A DNA stretch of 64,000 bases, taken from the NCBI GenBank assembly GCA_940337035.1, contig CALNHX010005301.1:45534-109533 (forward strand), in the 5' to 3' direction. This document shows, in pieces, positions 46,395 to 57,245 of the stretch (position 1 is the first letter of the stretch; each line of letters opens with the position of its first letter). The notes beneath the pieces were generated by a model. That model searched no databases. It saw only the letters and a program-made list of their open reading frames with translations, and was not told the origin of the DNA. Source of the stretch: Agriotes lineatus. Lineage: Eukaryota > Arthropoda > Insecta > Coleoptera > Elateridae. Both the position numbers and the translations under genes were made by a program.

Positions 46395-46771
46395 GTAAGA
46401 TTCTGTCAGTATTTTTGGGCTCTAGTCCTAGATTGTTCGTGTTTGGGGTGAACCCGCGAGGGTTTCGTCGACGAGACACTTAATTCAATTTTAATTTTGC
46501 TGAAGCACTTGGTAATTGTTTTAAAAAGGGCTCAGGATAATTACCAATTATGTACTTAACAAAACCGCCGGCTAGATGCGCCGTGACAGACAGGCCCTCA
46601 AAGGGACGTTTCGAAAATTAGATCTAAGCATTAGTCCTGAGTGCTTGCCTCGTCGTTGTGGTCAAGCCCATCAGGGCTTCCTTGGATGTGGAGAGGCTAA
46701 TTGACCTCCCAAGCACGAAACGAAACGCAAACCGAGATTTCGCAATGAGCGTCGCACAGAAGAAAGCAGTG

Positions 46772-47478
46772 TACAGGGTGTCCCATTTTAGTCGCTATTA
46801 GATGTAGAAGAAAGCAGTTTGCTCAGTTTTTCATCATAAACATGATGCAGTAAAAAAAATTAAATTTAATTTGATGTAAATCCTAGCTTTTTTGTTGTTT
46901 AAAATATCAAAAAGCAAAGTAGATATTGTTAGTTTTCTGATATTTTGAAAAACAGATCAGGTGGGACGACGAATTGAGACGTAACAATTATAATTTTTTT
47001 CTGGTAACTCAGAAGGCAAGATTTATATTCGATTCACGTTTGCTGCATCTTCTTACCTTCAAAAAGCTATTCAAACTTTTTTCCAGCTCTAATAACAACG
47101 ATTTCGATTTAATTCAACCTAAAATAGAACATCATGTACAGTGTATCATTAGTGCTAAAGGAAAATATTGTACACATATTGTTCGTATTTATAAAGCAAC
47201 TCTATAGAGAAAACTAATCTAATATCTCTTTTATGGCTCTCAAAGCTACAGTTTAACAATGAACAGTTCAACATTGCAGTTAGAGTTCCTCGATATAAAT
47301 TTGTATACTTATGAACACATTATTTCATTCAAACTGTAACGTTATTTCAATGCCGCAACGTGGGGATCAGGCGTTTTTACCCAAATGCGTTTTTTGAGTA
47401 GTATGCAAACTATTTTCTTCTAGCTGGAACAATAACACATATTCTTATTTAATCGCATCTAAAACGGGACAGCTTGTA
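46772..47478. mobile_element. TA-flanked TIR element
   Basis: Left end TACAGGGTGTCCCATTTTAG and right end (reverse: TACAAGCTGTCCCGTTTTAG) are imperfect TIRs, with TA at each border. No recognisable coding sequence inside. Confidence 0.65.
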
Positions 47479-47629
47479 TGTTGTATGAGTTAATTCTGTT
47501 TTCAAGTTGAGCCTAATAATAATATTGTTCTAAAGTAACAATTATTTGTACCAGAGTTGTATACCCACATTAATTGATAACGATTTTGGGAACTGCAAGT
47601 GTTTACTTAGCCTGTGTTAGATGTGATTA

Positions 47630-48312
47630 TACAGTATGGTCAGATGAAAAGAATAAATTCATTTTTTCCTAAATCGGTGGCTTTACAGAAAAATCATGAA
47701 ACCTGTCGATTTTTATTTTTAAACGCACGTTCCGTCACATTTTTTTTTATTCCTGATGTCATCTGTGTGAGTGTGATGACGTCATCCATGATTTTTTTAA
47801 ATAGAAATGTGGATCATGCGATACCTGCTTTGAAACGCCTTTTAATTATCTATCCAACCATATCAACAAGTTTAAGTAATTGATTTTTGTATACTGACAA
47901 ACAAATTATTTATAAAATTACAACTCAAAGAATGCATACGCATGGAAACGGCATAAATAACTCTGGAGAAGAGTTTACTGCTCGTCTTTCTCACTGTATC
48001 ATAGCTAAGGGCCGTCAATTTTAGCATTTGACTTAAATTTGGTTGTATTTAATAAATAAGAATATTGTAATAATAAAAATGTTTGACAGTATACAAAACT
48101 AAATTACCTACTTAAACTTGTTGGATAGGTAATTAAAAAACTTTTCAAAGGAGGTATCACATGACCCAAATTTCTATTTAGAAAATCATCCATGCCGTCA
48201 TTACGCTCACACAGATGAAGTCACGAATAAAAATCGAAGGGTTTCAGGCTTTTTCTGTAGTCGCCGATTTTCGAAGTAATGCATTTATTCCTTTAATTTG
48301 GACCATACTGTA
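47630..48312. mobile_element. Foldback TIR element (TACAGTATGGTC ends)
   Basis: TACAGTATGGTC at 47630 and GACCATACTGTA ending at 48312 are the outer ends. Inner arms also pair (TTTTATTTTTAAAC region with a divergent partner, CATCTGTGTGAGTGTGATGACG with a partner around 48200). No coding capacity. Confidence 0.75.
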
Positions 48313-48315
48313 TAA

Positions 48316-48993
48316 TACAGGGTGAGTCAATATTCACTCCCCAGCCCTCCGATATATGTTCTACAAGTAAAAATAAGACAAAAATTAAGAATACTAAAAT
48401 TCCGAAAACGCAGCCGTTTTCAAGTAAAATTAAAATAAACATTTTTTTAAGTTTTATTTAATTTCAATACATTCAAATACAAGAGACAACAGAAAAACTT
48501 CTAATTTCTTAAGAAATCCTCAAAAATGTTACCATTTTCTATTACTAAAGTTCCTGGCCACAGAATTGAAATTATCATCACTTATTTTTGCTATTGGGGC
48601 AATAAAGTCATCCACTCAGCAGGCATAGTAAAATTAACCTTTTCTTTTATATATCTCCACAGCCAAAAATTTATTGGGGTGGCCACGCTATTGGTCCATC
48701 CCGCCCAATCCATTTATTAGGAAAACGGCGATACAAAATTTCTCGTACTTGTAATGTAGCATGTGCAGGCGCTCCAACGTGTTGAAAAAACATTGTTGCA
48801 CGTTGTTGTAAAGGAGTATCTTTTGTATTTGAATTCATGAAGATTAAACGAAACTTTAAAAAATATATATTTAATTCAATTTTGGCTGAAAACGGCTTCT
48901 ATTTCGGAATATTAGTATTCTTCATTTTTGTCTTATTTTTAACCGTAGAACACATATACGAGGGCTGGGGAGTGAATACTGACTCACCCTGTA
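48316..48993. mobile_element. Mariner-like TIR element with transposase remnant
   Basis: Ends TACAGGGTGAGTCAATATTC and its imperfect reverse complement (CTGACTCACCCTGTA) at 48993, with TA borders. The TIR similarity extends for about 100 bp. It begins three bases after the preceding element. Confidence 0.8.
48660..48838 (-). pseudogene. Mariner/Tc-type transposase fragment
   Basis: Minus-strand translation contains TMFFQHVGAPAHATLQVREI and FPNKWIGRDGPIAWPPQ, the region around the second catalytic Asp of insect mariner-like transposases. The aspartate normally following FQ (F-Q-x-D-G-A-P) is replaced (HVGAP), and stops follow. Inactive remnant of the element's own transposase. Confidence 0.65.
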
Positions 48994-50829
48994 TCTAGAC
49001 GATGCTTTAATTGCACATTGATTTCTCATTTTCTTATATTTAAACCAATTTTCTGCCTGCTGCTTATTTTAAAACTAGATTATTTCTAATTTACATTGTT
49101 TTTGTAAAACCAACTGAGTGTTGAGATTATTACAAATATTTATGGTCAGTATTATAAACGATCAAAAAATCATTAGATACCTATTTATTTGTGGAGTAAA
49201 TTTACTTCCACAGTAAATTAATGGGCAAATAAACAAAAGCGCATCAAAATTTGTTTACTAATGAATAAAATGTCATAAGCATTAACGTTTTGATGCGCCT
49301 TTGTTTACTTTAACAACGAATTAAAGTTAACCTGTACGGATTTATTGGCCGAATAAAGTTATTTTGCATTTATAATAAGCAAATCTACGAAATAAATTAA
49401 TTTATGTGTGATGTGATGCAAAAGGATTTACATATGTGAAAAGCGTTTAAAAAGCCATATGTTGGTAACTGGAAGGTCAATAACGATAAGAATAAAGTAA
49501 TCGATTTTTGTAATAGCAGCCATTAAATTCTGTGAATTGCGCAAAGCATTATGACAAAATCGTGTGGTTCAGATAATATATCCAGAAGAGAGATAGACAC
49601 GTATTCTGGTGACAAGTTCAATAATTACGGCAGAGCTTACATAGCTCACTGCCTCATAATGTCCAAAAATAGAATACATCAGTATGGTTTCAAAATTGAA
49701 CATCTTTGTACTTTTGCGGTAATTAACAAGAATTTGAATAATAATAATATATTTGCAGAAAATTTGGTCGAGACTGATTGCTGTATACATTCACCTAAGC
49801 TTAGGGTTGCCAGATATTTATTATTTCAAAGTTGGGCGTTATTGTGGCTTAATATTGCCTAATGTGGACATTACTCAGTTATTAGAAAAAATGCCACAAA
49901 CTTTTTCAAAATTGACGATAAACTTCGCAAGTTTCGTAAATACACTAATTTTTTTTAAAATTTATGAAAAAAGTCTGTAGATTTGTGGAAAATTTATTAG
50001 AAATTTGCAACAAACTTTTTTGAATTTCCTGGAAAATTTAAAAAAAAATGTCTGCTGACATGTTGATAATATACTGTAAACTTACCAAGAATTCATTATA
50101 AATTTGTTACAATTCCATTAAATACGGCCTGCAAACTTACCGAAACATTTTCGAACACCAATTGTATATTTAAAAGAAATTTGTTTGAAAGTATTTGCTT
50201 AATTATTGAAAATTTACTTAGAATGTATTATCTATTTGCTGCAATTCTGTTGAAAACCGTCTCTAAAATTTCTGTACATTTTTCTAACATTTAATAGAAA
50301 TTTACTAGAAATTTGTTACAGACTTTTTGGAAGTTTATTGTAAGCGTGTTGAAAATTGGTTGCCCATTTTTCTCAAAATATTATGTAAATGGACTGGAAA
50401 GGTATAGGCACATGACGCGTTTTTTACGTGGTATCTCTTGTAGGGCTAATCCAGATTATATTACACTATTTGTGTTCTGTTGGAAGTTGAGGGATGACTG
50501 ACGTCTTCATTTTCTATTTCAATATTCTGGTTTTGCTCTTCAATACCTGATACAGCTGTATCGCTATCTGATTCACCATGCATTCAGACGTAAAGCACAA
50601 GATGGATATCGGTCAAAACCAATAGTGATGTTTCTTTTGTAGTAATTTTTTAATATAGTTTGCGTAGGTACTATAATTTCTTAAAATAGGAAGACAACGT
50701 GTTTTATGCCAGACGACTAAATATAGAAGAAATCCACCATCAGCAAAATGGATACCGTTGTCAAAATTGATTTCCTCGGAGTGGCAAAACTCTATCTTTT
50801 TCGTTGACATTTAACCTCAAAAAAGATTA
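48994..50829. other. No gene recognised; AT-rich with a small hairpin
   Basis: A hairpin at about 49229-49312 pairs TAAACAAAAGCGCATCAAAA with TTTTGATGCGCCTTTGTTTA. The stretch 49880-50350 is very AT-rich and internally similar (AGAAATTTG(C/T)(A/T)ACA-like and CTTTTTGGAA-like blocks recur irregularly), suggesting a decayed satellite. No coding evidence. Confidence 0.45.
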
Positions 50830-51813
50830 TTTCTACGACCACCACTAAAAGTAGGCCTTTTAGCGCTAGCTTTTTTCACTAACAGTGACGTTTTATAATT
50901 TAGCTTGTTTAAAGAGATCAGCTGTTTACTTTTAGCACATGTGTTATAAAGTGAAGTGAGGTTATAAAACTACAATTTCGAACTGGAAGTGAGATTGTAA
51001 AGTTATTCTAGTTACTTCTTGCGTTAGAGGTAAAGTGTTTTTTAAATAATTGAGCGTTATGTAATGAATAAAGTCAGATGTGTAGTATTCATAATTATCT
51101 TTGATAACTGAAAAAATATTGTATGCAAACTCGTGCTAAAAGTGTTATTGCACTCGACATGTTATGAAACTCAGCCTTCGGCTTCGTTTCATAATTTTCA
51201 TGTCTCGTGCATAAACATCAGCTTTTAGCACTTGTTGCATAAATAGCTATTTTCTACGACCACCACTAAAAGTAGGCATTTTAGCGCTAGCTTTTTTCAC
51301 TAACAGTGACGTTTTATAATTTAGCGTGTTTAAAGAGATCAGCTGTTTACTTTTAGCACATGTGTTATAAAGTGAAGTGAGGTTATAAAACTACAATTTC
51401 GAACTGGAAGTGAGATTGTAAAGCTATTCTAATTACTTCTTGCGTTAGAGGTAAAGTGTTTTTTAAATAATTAAGCGTTATGTAATGAATAAAGTCAGAT
51501 GTGTAGTATTAATAAGTACCTTTGATAACTGACTTTGACAGTACTGGCTCCACAAACATTCATCTGCGCGTCAAGGCCATCTCTTTATTATGACATAAAT
51601 TATAACTGTCATAAATGCAAACCTTTGTTAAATCGACATTTATGGATTAATAACAGCACATTTAAGGTCGTAGAAAAAATATTGTATGCAAACTCGTGCT
51701 AAAAGTGTTATTGCACTCGACATGTTATGAAACTCAACCTTCGGCTTCGTTTCATAATTTTCACGTCTCGTGCATAAACATCAACTTTTAGCACTTGTTG
51801 CATAAATAGCTAT
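50830..51813. repeat. Direct duplication (421- and 563-bp copies), each ending in a hairpin
   Basis: Copies 50830-51250 and 51251-51813 both begin TTTCTACGACCACCACTAAA and end in AAATAGCTAT. They are highly similar, but the second has about 142 bp extra (around 51530-51670) ending in GGTCGTAGAAA, the reverse complement of the unit start. The first copy probably lost this by deletion. Confidence 0.85.
51125..51238. repeat. Hairpin with CCTTCGGC tip (first copy)
   Basis: GCAAACTCGTGCTAAAAGTG...ATGAAAC pairs with its reverse complement on the other side of GCCTTCGGC; a second copy lies at 51688-51801. Confidence 0.85.
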
Positions 51814-52203
51814 TATTAATAATTATACTTGCCGTTGAAGATATTCCAATCACGTATGCCTTGTGACAATTTCTCTTTTCGTCCCCTGTATTCATATACT
51901 TAGCGATCCGATGCCATGCCCAACAGGAAAAGGGTGGTGAGGCAGAAATCAATCTGGAATTTTTTGGACGTCTTCCTCAGCTCTGGAAATACGTATACCA
52001 GATGTTGTTAATAATAATAATATCTTGATTAGTGCTAAAACAAGGGGTTTTACACACGTCTTTACATATACATTACAATACAAACAATGCATCAAATCAA
52101 GTTACAACACTGATACTAATATCACATTTTAAAAACTCACTAATCGAATAAAAAGCTTTACTAATGTAATGTTACATGCAGTCTGCATGTCACATAATTA
52201 TTA
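51814..52203. other. No gene recognised
   Basis: Contains a (TAA)n run near 52009 that may be a LINE tail on the minus strand, but no coding relic was identified. Confidence 0.4.
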
Positions 52204-52207
52204 CACA

Positions 52208-52440
52208 AATTATAATTTACGAAACTTGTTAAATCAAAAAAATTAATTTATTCAAGTTACGGAGTTACAAAATGCAGTTTACAATGTGTCTACTAGATGC
52301 TAACTGACATAAGAACTGGCATAAGAACTGTGTGCACATGCTTATATAACATTTCTTATCACTAAAGATTCTAAGAAGCTTGAAGCTGGGGCTGGGAACT
52401 GCTTCGTAAGCACTTACCCAACGTATCACCTAACATAATC
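52208..52440 (-). repeat. Errantivirus 3' LTR (233 bp)
   Basis: Identical by eye to 61429-61661. On the minus strand it begins GATTATGTTAGG and ends TATAATT. Confidence 0.93.
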
Positions 52441-52449
52441 CCTCCCTTC
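52441..52449 (-). promoter_or_regulatory. Errantivirus polypurine tract
   Basis: On the minus strand GAAGGGAGG directly precedes the 3' LTR. Confidence 0.85.
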
Positions 52450-52493
52450 ATTAGAGCAGAAATTATGGTAAAATTACATTTTTATTATAATTT

Positions 52494-54190
52494 CTAAGGA
52501 ATAATTTCGACTGGTTTTGGCCCTAATTTATCTATGCTATTTTTATTACATAAAGCAGGCAGTTTATTATATTTATATAAAGTGAACAAAATTGCGGCTA
52601 TAACTAAGATTAATATAAAAAATACACTATTACTAATATATAAATGTCCGTCAAAATTCGGTTTATACACTTTTTTACGCAAGTCTTTTAGCTTACTTTT
52701 TAAAGTGAATATGTCGTCTAGATCGATATTCTCCAGATGTATCGATGGGAGTTTATTATTTATTTGTTGTTCTTCGGTAGGTGTGGAGTTGATCATCGGC
52801 AACTGAATTATTTCGTTTACGGAATTAGAGTAATAATTGGTCCTCAGTACCTTGTTTTCTATTTTTAGTTCACATTTTGGCGGTATTTGTATAATGTAAT
52901 TTCCATTTAGCGGCATCTTCTGCTTACTATTTTCACAAGTGATTGTGGATATTAATTCTCTATCGGCAATCAGTAACCATGAATCTTGGGCGATTTTCTG
53001 TGTTTTAAAATGCTCTAATGGAAATATTTCGGTTTTACATACATTATTTTTTATAAATGAAATGAGTTGAGCTTCGCAAAGTGGTTCTTCTGAATTGATT
53101 TTTTCTTGGATTTTACATAGGTGTTCGCCGTTGCGTAGTTTTTTGCAGGGCTCGTCCGTGGAAATATAATTATTTTCATTGTAAAGCAAATACATTTTCT
53201 GTGGTATAATTATTTGGAAATGTTGATCGGTTTTCACAGGTAATGGGTAAAGATGATAGTAATCGTAGATATCCGGATTTATTAGAGGTATTTCCAAAAT
53301 AAATACGATTCTGGATTTTATTTGATATGCTTTGACTGCAATAATGTCTTCGTATAAAGGTAAATTTTCTCGGTTGATTTTAAATGGCAATTGTTGTCCT
53401 TGTATTTTATTCTGGATAAATATTAAATTGGCTTCTAAGTCCTCAGGATCAATTATTGATGGGTGCATGATCTCGCGTTTGGTAAAAGTGATTGCTTCTT
53501 CCAAATTATTAAGTAGGTACAATATTACGTTCATCATTCCTGATATTTGCAAAAATATAGTATGCATATTGATTATCGAATACGTCTCCGCTCGGTGAAT
53601 TGTGTTTTCTTCGATTTGAGCTTCTAATTGTTTTATTCTTGATAATAATGTGTATTGGTCAACTCTCAGTGTACTAATAGTTTTGTTTACTTTATCGAGT
53701 ATTTGTTCCGTTATTGATATTTGTTCAGTTAGGATTTTGTCCTGGGATTCCTGTCCTTTTCGTAGTTCTTCAATTGCTTTTTCGATTTTTTCTCCATCAG
53801 TCGAATCTAAGTTTCCAGTTAGGAATTTGAAAACTGTTCCTAGGCCGTCGATTAAGCCTCGTTTATTTCTTGTAAGAAATAGTTGATTTAATTTTCGTTT
53901 AATTTCAGATGAGGTTATATTTAGCAGGGTTTGGTAATTTTGAAGTTCTTTATCGTATGTATGTCCGTGAGATAAATTTGTAAATGCATTTTTCATTCGT
54001 TGAATGTTTAACTCCAACCATTTGTATTCTTCTATTATTGAAGTATAGTCGATATTTTTTATTAGTGTCCATTCGTCTACTTGATTTCTTGCTTTTCCGA
54101 GTTTATGTGGGAATAAACCGGGATTATTTTCAATTTTCGTAATTACTGGCTTGTCGAGGGTAGAGATGACGGTGATACAGGTGGTTCTGT
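52494..54190 (-). CDS. env: Errantivirus envelope-like protein (Env)
   Basis: A long uninterrupted frame (507 codons in 52494-54017) extends upstream in frame to about 54190, overlapping the end of integrase in another frame. Visible features are a furin-type basic site RNKRG at about residue 48 followed by a fusion-peptide-like segment of the insect errantivirus / baculovirus F class, coiled-coil sequence after it, and one C-terminal membrane segment at about residues 465-485 with a short cytoplasmic tail. The family mediates membrane fusion and cell entry. There is no convincing ATG at the 5' side; family Env is made from a spliced RNA, and a TTGTTACAG acceptor-like site lies near 54184. 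The frame has no internal stop even though the rest of the element is defective. Confidence 0.88.
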
Positions 54191-54895
54191 AACAATGGGT
54201 TTACTTAGTTCGTCTAAATGCCTGGATTTCTTTTTATTATTTTTGTCTAATAAAGTAGCTATTCCTTTATCGTTGATTGAACTTATAGTATATGGTCCAT
54301 CGTATTGAATTTTAGCTTTATTCCTGGCGTTGGTTTTAATAAGCACTTTGTCATTGATGTTAAATGTAATTTTCTTAGAGTTGTTTTTATTGTTTCTTTT
54401 TGTTATTAGCTTTTCCTTTTCACGTTGCATTCTTTGTTGTAAAACGCCGTAAAATGTTGTTATCTTTTTCTGATGGTCGTTAAGATAATCTTCGTAATAT
54501 TTTTCGGTGAGGTGTATATCGAATGGGTCTCTGACGGCTGTATGTCCTTATATTATTTCTAAGGGTGTAAATTTAGTTTGGGAATGGATAGTATTATTGT
54601 ATCCTATTAATGCATATTTAATTACTTGTTTCGGTAGCTCCTTTGGATGTTGTATTTTTATAATTCTGTAGTTTTCTATTAAAGTAGAATGCACTCTTTC
54701 GATCATACCGTTGGATTTATGATTTAAAGGGGTCGTTATATGAATTTTAATTTTATGTAGATTTAAAAGATTTTTAATTGATTCGTTTGCAAGTTCTGTT
54801 CCTCCGTCCATGGTTATTTTAGTAGGTGCTCCATATTGAAATATGAAGGTGATTAGATTTTCAGCTATTTCTATACTATTTTTAGATGTTAAATA
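54145..54895 (-). pseudogene. Errantivirus integrase, C-terminal half
   Basis: 54548-54895 carries the second half of the catalytic core (TMDGGTELANES with the second Asp; NGMIERVHSTL with the Glu), and 54145-54430 carries the basic C-terminal domain with a GPY/F-like KIQYDGPYTI. An in-frame ochre stop at 54548-54550 separates the two, and the N-terminal half lies on the other side of the inserted TIR element. Integrase would insert viral cDNA into the genome; this copy is not functional as it stands. Confidence 0.88.
54893..54895. repeat. TSD of the nested TIR element, left (ATA)
   Basis: ATA here and at 57936-57938 flank the element. Removing the element plus one ATA leaves the two integrase parts in the same reading frame, which confirms both the borders and the 3-bp size. 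Confidence 0.85.
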
Positions 54896-55084
54896 TAGTC
54901 GAGTCAATGAAGGTTTTAACTTCTTAATTCTCAGCAACAGCTCCGATTTTGATCATTTTTTTTTAAAATGTGTGTTTTTTAATATTATTCAAAATCAGAA
55001 ACATCCCAATTTCAGGAAATAATTTTTATATTGTTTAAACAATAAAAACTGAATTTATGGGAAAAATTATTTTAAAATTTTCTT

Positions 55085-55560
55085 TTCGCAATATTTGTGA
55101 AAATATTAAGTGTTTTTATTGAAAATTTATTATCAAAAATGTCTCCCGCACTCGTGGTTAACATGTATTTATATTCTTTAAACAATAATAGTAACATTTT
55201 CGTAAAAAATTGATTTTCTAAATGTTTTTTCGTAATATTTACAAGAAAGTGAAGAGTTTTTATTGAAAATTTAGTATAAATAATATTTTAGACAATTTAA
55301 AATAATAATTATTTATATTGTTTAAACAATGATAACAACATTTATATAAAAAAAATTTTTCGACATATTTATAAAAAAGTGAACTGTTTCTATTAAAATC
55401 TTACGGAAAGATATATTTATTTAAATCAGAGTTAGTAATTATTTATATTTTTAAAATAACGTTAACAATGAAATTTTTATGAAAAATATTGTTTTTATTT
55501 TTTCTGGCGATATTTATAAAAAAGCAAATTGTTTTTATTGCAAATCTAGTACACAAATGA
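55085..55560. repeat. About 140-bp degenerate subterminal repeats
   Basis: A block of type CG(A/T)(A/C)ATATTTA(C/T)AA(G/A)AAAGTGAA followed by GTTTTTATTGAAAATTTAGT recurs at about 55088, 55236, 55357 and 55500, interleaved with the palindrome ATTGTTTAAACAAT (55032, 55317 and variants). The series partly coincides with the left TIR. Confidence 0.65.
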
Positions 55561-55696
55561 ATAGTATACATAATTTGTTCTTAATGTTTTTTATTTATTT
55601 ATGTTATTTATAAAAGTGTCATTATTTAAAAATGTTTACATGAAAACTTTTTAAAGAATATTATATTTTTTTAAAATACAATAGACGAATAAAAAT

Positions 55697-57115
55697 CTAA
55701 TCGGCGTCTAAATCCTCAGTTTCGAATTCTCGCTCCTCTCCAATTGGTGGATGATTATTGCAATCATTGCCACTACAAACAATGCATGCAGGGGAGCAAT
55801 GCAAACCACTTTTTCGGCATCCACATGCTGCCCCACATCCGGTTTTGCATGAGCAAAAAATAATTTTTAAAATGTTGTCCGGTGCTGCTGGTTGCGTCAT
55901 TTGCACTGGTATTAAATAATTTTCTTTCTTCCAACCCCATTTTTCGGGAGGTATTAGTGAATTATTTTTCCACTGCTGTATTTGCAAATAAGCCCTTTTA
56001 ATATGCTGCTGAGCTGCATCTTCTGTTGGAGGAAGTGATGCAATTTGAACGCTTTTCGTCTTTGAAGCGAGCATTATAAAACGTTTATGCCTCCATTCGT
56101 TTAAGTTGTTTGAAGTTTTTGCACCATACAGTGCGAGAATAGAAAATATACCTTCGTTAAAAAGTACTTCTTCACGTTGATTTTCAAGCATAAATACTTC
56201 AGCTGCGGCACGTAACTTTACATTATTATTGAAAATTTTTACAAAATGATTTCTACCTCTTCTATAAAAAGCCGATGTTGTATCACATCCTGTAAAAGTG
56301 TGAATAAACAGAAGATGCTCCTTTTTAATATTTGGAAAATCATTTAAACCTGTCTTTGATGAGTAAACTCTTGGTAATATATTGTTTTTCGGTGGTCTAA
56401 AAAAATAATTCCTTATTATTTGGCGATAACGCCATTAATAATACCAATACATCAATGTCTTCAGCTACAACAACGACATGAGGAGAAAGGCAATCTAGAG
56501 CTGTTTGAACAATTAAACGATCGGCATCACCTTCTGCTTGAGTGCATTCAAAATTATTTTCAATGAGCTTCTTATAAAGAAGAATAATAAATCTATTTTT
56601 ATTCTTGCCGTTAGCTAAAAAATTTTCCTTAGTTGTTTGTAAAGACATATCATCATCAAATAAATAATCAATCGAGGCATTACCGACATATCTACGATTC
56701 CTTTCTGACGCTTTAGTGCCATCAGTATTATACCAATCAAATAGAACTTTAACATTAGTGCCATAGTTGTTACGTAAATATTTGATGTAGTTTTGACAAA
56801 TGAAAGAAAATTTTTGATTTTGGTTCCAATTCAATCTGTAGTAACATACCTCCATCAATGATATAAAACAATTTATTAACATCATTAACATTCGTTTTAG
56901 ATTGTTGAAAAATATCGTATAACGTTGATTTTGTAGTTTTTCTCATTCCGGCATTATCAAACAGGGAAAGAGGATAAGGGGCCAACTCGTAGTCAAAATA
57001 ATGACTAAGTTCGTCATTATCTTTTTTAAAAAAACATATTCGTTGAAAGATTAAATTTGGATCGGCGACAATTTCATTATTATTCAGTTAAACTTTACTG
57101 TTCATGACTTGACTT
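55697..57115 (-). pseudogene. FEN1/XPG-like (PIN-fold) nuclease with C-terminal CXC domain
   Basis: Read from about 57115 down, the protein has an N-terminal block FDNAGMRKTTKSTLYDIF, then the acidic positions expected of FEN1-type nucleases in order: FYIIDGGM, KVLFDWYNTDG, QAEGDADRL, VVVVAEDIDVLVLL and HTFTGCDTTSAF (equivalent to the FEN1 D34, D86, E158/E160, D179/D181 and D233 regions). It ends with a CXC region, CSCKTGCGAACGCRKSG then HCSPAC and C..NDC, as in tesmin/TSO1 DNA-binding proteins. Two frameshifts, near 56840 and at a run of A at 56398-56404, and a stop near 57085 break it; the second is in a homopolymer and may be a sequencing error. The role is inferred: DNA cleavage during transposition. 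Confidence 0.75.
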
Positions 57116-57126
57116 GACATTTTAAT

Positions 57127-57245
57127 GAGTTTTTGTCTTGCTTGGCAATTTAACGAAAAAAACTGCCTTTGAAAAAATTACGAGTCCGAAGGACGAGTAA
57201 TTTTTTGTGGCAGTTTTTTGAGTGGAATTGCCTAAAGACAAGGAA
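57127..57245. repeat. Hairpin in the TIR element
   Basis: TTGTCTT..GGCAATT..AAAAACTGCC and AAAAAATTAC pair with reverse complements around GAGTCCGAAGGACGAG. Confidence 0.8.

Noticed and set aside
46252..46479. 75-codon minus frame opposite the secretory exon
   Set aside because: Antisense shadow; the plus strand has a signal peptide, initiator and splice donor.
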